From assembly GCA_016875255.1 (NCBI GenBank), contig VGRU01000174.1, positions 1 to 7,868 on the forward strand: a DNA stretch of 7,868 nt, written 5' to 3'. Made by a program: the position numbers and the translations under genes. The notes under the pieces were generated by a model. That model worked only from the letters and a program-made list of their open reading frames with translations, searched no databases and was not told the DNA's origin. The DNA comes from Deltaproteobacteria bacterium (GTDB lineage: Bacteria > Desulfobacterota > BSN033 > UBA1163). Below, piece by piece: positions 4,778 to 7,868 of this stretch (positions are counted from its first letter, which is position 1; every line of letters starts with the position of its first letter).

Positions 4778-5728
4778 ATGTTTTGGAGGAAGAAACGCAT
4801 TGGCCTTGCCCTAGGAGGCGGGGGCGCACGAGGGCTTGCCCATATCGGCGTGTTAAAGGCACTTGAGAGGGAGAAGATTCCCGTCCATCTCATCGTGGGT
4901 ACCAGCATCGGGGCACTGGTCGGCGGGGCCTATGCGAGTGGGACCAGTCCGGATGAATTACAAGAAAGGGTAGAGTCCTATCTGAAGAGTTCGGATTTTC
5001 GATCTTCGGCAATGAAGGCTTTTGGGACGGCTCATTCAAAGGGAGAGATAGGTTTGGCCCAGAAGATTCAGGCCCACTTGAGAAATTACTTCTATCTGAT
5101 CCAGGCCATGTTCAAACCAGGGATTCTTTCAAATGAGGATTTCCAGACCACCATCGATTATTTTATTCCAGACATTCAGATCGAACAGACTCGGATTCCC
5201 TTTCGGGCCGTGGCCACCGACCTGGTGAGTGGCCAGCAGATCACTTTTTCTCGAGGATCTCTTCGGCAGGCCGTGTTGGCAAGTTGTGCTGTTCCAGGAG
5301 CCATTGCGCCGCTTAAGGAGGGAGAAAAGCTTCTATCCGATGGTGGCATCACCTGCCTCGTCCCCAGTTCTGTGGCGAGACAGGAAGGGGCAGATGTTGT
5401 CATTTCCGTGGCCGTAGACCGCTGTATGAGCTCAGAGGAATTGCGGAACGTTGTGGACGTCTATTATAGAGTTAGCGAGATTATGGGGGAGAGGCTGAAA
5501 GATTACGAATTGGCTCAGGCGGATGTGGTGATCCTTCCAGAGGTTGGTGATCTACATTGGTCTGACTTCTCTCAGGCCATTAATTTGATTAACGAAGGTG
5601 AGAGAGCGACAAGAGAGAAGCTCGAAGATATCCGTCGTGTCCTACCGGGCATCAGAAAGTGGTTTAGATTTTTACAGACTTCGAAAGGCAGGGAGATACA
5701 CAAGGGACGGAATAAAATACAGGGATGA
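4778..5728 (+). CDS. Patatin-like phospholipase (RssA/NTE-type serine hydrolase)
   Basis: This 316-residue, probably cytosolic or membrane-surface lipid acyl hydrolase uses a Ser-Asp dyad. Motifs, counted from ATG 4778, are the oxyanion loop GGGGARG (13-19), the nucleophile elbow GTSIG with Ser43 (41-45), the conserved SCAVPGAIAP stretch (169-178) and DGG with Asp188. All key residues of an active patatin domain are present. The C-terminus (about 215-316) is helical and charged, without a membrane segment or signal peptide. I chose the ATG because GGAGG (4762-4766) lies 11 nt upstream. An in-frame TTG at 4760 would add six residues but has a poorer site. The stop overlaps the next gene's start (ATGA), implying translational coupling. 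The substrate cannot be told from sequence. Confidence 0.9.
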   Translation: MFWRKKRIGLALGGGGARGLAHIGVLKALEREKIPVHLIVGTSIGALVGGAYASGTSPDELQERVESYLKSSDFRSSAMKAFGTAHSKGEIGLAQKIQAHLRNYFYLIQAMFKPGILSNEDFQTTIDYFIPDIQIEQTRIPFRAVATDLVSGQQITFSRGSLRQAVLASCAVPGAIAPLKEGEKLLSDGGITCLVPSSVARQEGADVVISVAVDRCMSSEELRNVVDVYYRVSEIMGERLKDYELAQADVVILPEVGDLHWSDFSQAINLINEGERATREKLEDIRRVLPGIRKWFRFLQTSKGREIHKGRNKIQG

Positions 5729-6717
5729 ACCAAATTAATCGTAGAGATTTTTTGAGATATACCTGCGTAGCTGGAGGAGCATTATTTTTGGGGATTGATG
5801 GAGGGATGGCTATGTCCAACACAAAGAGCCGTGTGGCGTTGGTGAAGACGGATGATCGTAGGAAAGGGGTAAGGGAATCTTTGAAAACCCTTAATGTCAA
5901 TCCTGTCAAAGGAAAGAATGTCCTGATCAAGCCCAATTTCAACACGGCAGATATCACGCCAGGCTCCACGCATAACGACACATTAGCTGCCTTAGTCGAA
6001 GAGATCTGGGAGATGGGGGCAAGGTCGATCAGCCTCGGAGAGAGAAGCTATCCACCTACCCGTGAGGTGATGGAGAAAAAAGGGATTTTGCCCATTCTTG
6101 ATAAATTGAATGTAAAGGTCATTGATTTTGATAATCTTGAGGAGAAGGATTGGGTGTTATTCAAACCCAAGAAGAGCCACTGGCCGAATGGGTTTAGGAT
6201 TGCACGGCCCATTGTCGATGCAGAGTGCCTCATCTCCACCTGCTGCCTGAAGACCCATCAGTTTGGAGGAATCTTCACCTTATCGTTAAAGCTCCATGTG
6301 GGTGTTGTTCCTACTTCCCGTCATGGATATGAGTATATGCGGGAGCTTCACAGTTCTCCCCATCAACGAAAGATGATTGCAGAGATCAACGAACCTTTTA
6401 AACCTGCCCTTGTCATCCTTGACGGAATCGATGCCTTTGTGGATGGGGGTCCCATGACTGGGAAGCGTGCGAAAGGGGAGGTCTTCCTTGCCTCAACCGA
6501 TCGGGTGGCCATGGATGCCGTTGGAGTTGCCATTTTAAAATTTCTCGGAAGCAACGAGAGCATTATGAAACCGAAGATCTTTGATCAGGAGCAGATTGCA
6601 AGGGCAGTGGAGCTTGGCTTGGGGGCATCGTCTCCCTCAGAGATCGAGGTGATACCTGCCGATGAAAATAGCCAGGACTACCGGGATCGGGTTTTAGAGA
6701 TATTGAAGAAGGGATGA
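5725..6717 (+). CDS. Tat-signal DUF362 domain protein
   Basis: This 330-residue protein has a twin-arginine signal at its N-terminus (RRDFLRY at 6-12, then hydrophobic VAGGALFLGI to about residue 30), so a folded protein is probably exported. DUF362 motifs follow: KPNFN (69-73), STCCLKTHQF (171-180), KLHVG (189-193), DGIDAFVDGGPMTG (233-246) and DRVAMDAVGVAIL (259-271). DUF362 members are often annotated near iron-sulphur or redox genes, and some carry a ferredoxin domain. This one has none, and no CxxCxxC clusters. The biochemical role of the domain is unsettled. Its ATG overlaps the patatin stop by 4 bp, so the two are probably made together, although one acts in the cytosol and the other outside it. 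The next gene follows after 41 bp with no terminator seen. Confidence 0.88.
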   Translation: MNQINRRDFLRYTCVAGGALFLGIDGGMAMSNTKSRVALVKTDDRRKGVRESLKTLNVNPVKGKNVLIKPNFNTADITPGSTHNDTLAALVEEIWEMGARSISLGERSYPPTREVMEKKGILPILDKLNVKVIDFDNLEEKDWVLFKPKKSHWPNGFRIARPIVDAECLISTCCLKTHQFGGIFTLSLKLHVGVVPTSRHGYEYMRELHSSPHQRKMIAEINEPFKPALVILDGIDAFVDGGPMTGKRAKGEVFLASTDRVAMDAVGVAILKFLGSNESIMKPKIFDQEQIARAVELGLGASSPSEIEVIPADENSQDYRDRVLEILKKG

Positions 6718-6758
6718 TAATATAGAGTCCTTCCTTATCCTAATGGAGACTTTTGAAC

Positions 6759-7610
6759 ATGGAATATTATGACGCTCATATTCATTTTTTTTATGACTGT
6801 TCATTAGACGAGCTCCGGCAAAAAATCGGTCTTTTGGAAAAGGCCGGCCTTGCAGGCATCAATATCCTGGTGATAAGCGAATTCCCCGCCGAAATAGATG
6901 CTTATCTGAAGATGATACCCGGAGCCTATCATTCCCATGTCACCCGGGAGGCTCTTAAAAATCAGAAAGACCCGTTTGCGGTTTTCAACTTATCTCCTCA
7001 GCTAAAGATGGTTCCCTTTTTAGACGCCCGCTTTTTGGAGAATCATATTGAAGAAAAAATTAAAATGTACAGGAAGAGGGGGTTCATAGGCCTTAAATTG
7101 CTTTACGTTCCGGAAGAAGATACTACCTTGCGCGTCGGCGGCATGGAGAAGACGTTTGGACGAACATGCAAGCAGTCGGAGAAGATTACATCCATCATCA
7201 TCGAACAGGCATCCTCTCATGGGATGCCCATTTTGATGCATGTCGACTTGAGAAGATATGGAGATTTTGTTGACGAAATGCTCAGAAGTTACCCCGGGAC
7301 AAACTTTAATATCCCCCATTTCGGATTTTCCAGAAGGGTCATGTCCTTGCTGTTAGATAAGTATTCAAATTGCTACACGGATATGTCCTCTTTAATATCC
7401 TTTATGGAAAAAGAGCCGGCCGCCTATAAGAGTTTTATCCATCAGTATCAGGATCGGGTCCTTTTTGGCAGCGACGCAGTGATCGGTGAGCCGGAAACTG
7501 TCCTCTCGGCGCTTGAATTTATGAATCGATTCCTGAAAGATATGGAAATATTCCATAAGCTGGTGAATAAAAATTATATGAATTACATGGCCCATGGATC
7601 ATCGTCTTAA
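6759..7610 (+). CDS. Amidohydrolase_2-family metal-dependent hydrolase
   Basis: This TIM-barrel hydrolase of 283 residues belongs to the amidohydrolase_2 group, whose members hydrolyse or decarboxylate small molecules with a bound divalent metal. Visible metal and catalytic residues are H7 and H9 (DAHIHFF), the region around K113 (GLKLLY), H161 (LMHVD), H187 (IPHFGFS) and D239 (FGSDAV). The ending LVNKNYMNYM matches the usual N-terminal-Asn helix near the family's C-terminus. GGAG (6745-6748) lies 10 nt before ATG 6759. An in-frame TTG at 6753 is 4 nt from GGAG and would add two residues. There is no signal peptide, so it is cytosolic. The segment at 45-85 (with YHSH) is an insertion I cannot assign. 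The substrate is unknown. The last 17 nt overlap the next gene. Confidence 0.85.
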   Translation: MEYYDAHIHFFYDCSLDELRQKIGLLEKAGLAGINILVISEFPAEIDAYLKMIPGAYHSHVTREALKNQKDPFAVFNLSPQLKMVPFLDARFLENHIEEKIKMYRKRGFIGLKLLYVPEEDTTLRVGGMEKTFGRTCKQSEKITSIIIEQASSHGMPILMHVDLRRYGDFVDEMLRSYPGTNFNIPHFGFSRRVMSLLLDKYSNCYTDMSSLISFMEKEPAAYKSFIHQYQDRVLFGSDAVIGEPETVLSALEFMNRFLKDMEIFHKLVNKNYMNYMAHGSSS

Positions 7611-7868
7611 CGTTCATTTGATCAGAAGCAGGAAGAGGAGAAAAACGCTCTCCCTCCGAATTAAAGAAGACGGGGGGGTCGTTCTCTCTGTTCCTTATCA
7701 TACGCCGAAAGGGGAGATAGAGAAGTTTATTAAGGAAAAAAAGTCCTGGGTCATTAAAAAAGTTACAGAAAAAGATAGATCGATCAAAGAAACCCAAAAG
7801 GCGTTTATCCCCGGAGAGAAATTTTTATATCTGGGAGAATCGTATCCGCTGGAAATCCGGGAATCAGA
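7594..7868 (+). CDS. YgjP/DUF45-like metallopeptidase, N-terminal part (cut by window end)
   Basis: The first 91 codons of a gene run off the window. The reading MDHRLNVHLIRSRKRRKTLS, then LRIKEDGGVVLSVPYHTPKG, EIEKFIKEKKSWV and later FIPGEKFLYLGESYPLEI, matches the N-terminal half of YgjP/DUF45 (WLM-like) zinc metallopeptidases. The features are an RRxxRKTxSLRI strand, the 'VP...EIEKFIxEKxxWI' helix and the 'GExFLYLGxxYPLxI' strand. The HExxH zinc site should lie beyond the window, so activity cannot be judged. ATG 7594 overlaps the amidohydrolase end by 17 nt and has no strong ribosome site, suggesting translation coupled to that gene. Confidence 0.75.
   Translation, partial: MDHRLNVHLIRSRKRRKTLSLRIKEDGGVVLSVPYHTPKGEIEKFIKEKKSWVIKKVTEKDRSIKETQKAFIPGEKFLYLGESYPLEIRES

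Noticed and set aside
1..7868. CRISPR array, tRNA, rRNA or riboswitch
   Set aside because: No regularly spaced repeats, cloverleaf-like segments or known riboswitch motifs were seen when reading both strands.

Overview
The window looks like an accessory stretch of a bacterial chromosome. It has moderate GC, good Shine-Dalgarno sites, a Tat-type (twin-arginine) signal peptide, and IS481- and IS1380-family insertion sequences. The gene mix (patatin, Tat-DUF362, amidohydrolase, YgjP-like peptidase, AbrB-type antitoxin) would suit an anaerobic Gram-negative such as a Desulfobacterota (former Deltaproteobacteria). No marker gene is present, so that placement is only an impression.

Left part (1-3140): two complete insertion sequences sit 118 bp apart. 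The first (103-1476, + strand) is an IS481-like element with 26-bp perfect terminal inverted repeats, a 6-bp CTTAAC target duplication and a DDE transposase gene. The ATG of that gene lies inside an 11-bp hairpin stem. The second (1595-3140, transposase on the - strand) is an IS1380-family element with 19-bp perfect inverted repeats and a 5-bp TATTA duplication. Both elements look intact and fairly recent.

Middle part (3141-4777): a lone gene (3249-3917) encodes a protein whose N-terminal third resembles sigma-70 region 2. Its C-terminal half is a highly charged coiled coil where sigma region 4 would be expected. A 467-bp gap follows. It holds a possible 39-codon ORF, two sister hairpins related by a compensatory base-pair swap, and a perfect 40-bp palindrome. 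Next comes an AbrB/MazE-type antitoxin gene (4385-4624). The PIN toxin expected downstream survives only as a frameshifted scrap.

Right part (4778-7868): four same-strand genes are tightly packed and probably form one operon. They encode a patatin-like phospholipase, a Tat-exported DUF362 protein (ATGA overlap), an amidohydrolase-2-family metal hydrolase (41 bp later) and the start of a YgjP/DUF45-type metallopeptidase (17-bp overlap, cut by the window end). A promoter candidate lies just before the patatin gene. The shared substrate or pathway, if there is one, cannot be read from the sequence.

The middle part is the least ordinary: an atypical sigma-like protein, three strong dyads and a broken toxin-antitoxin pair, next to two insertion sequences.
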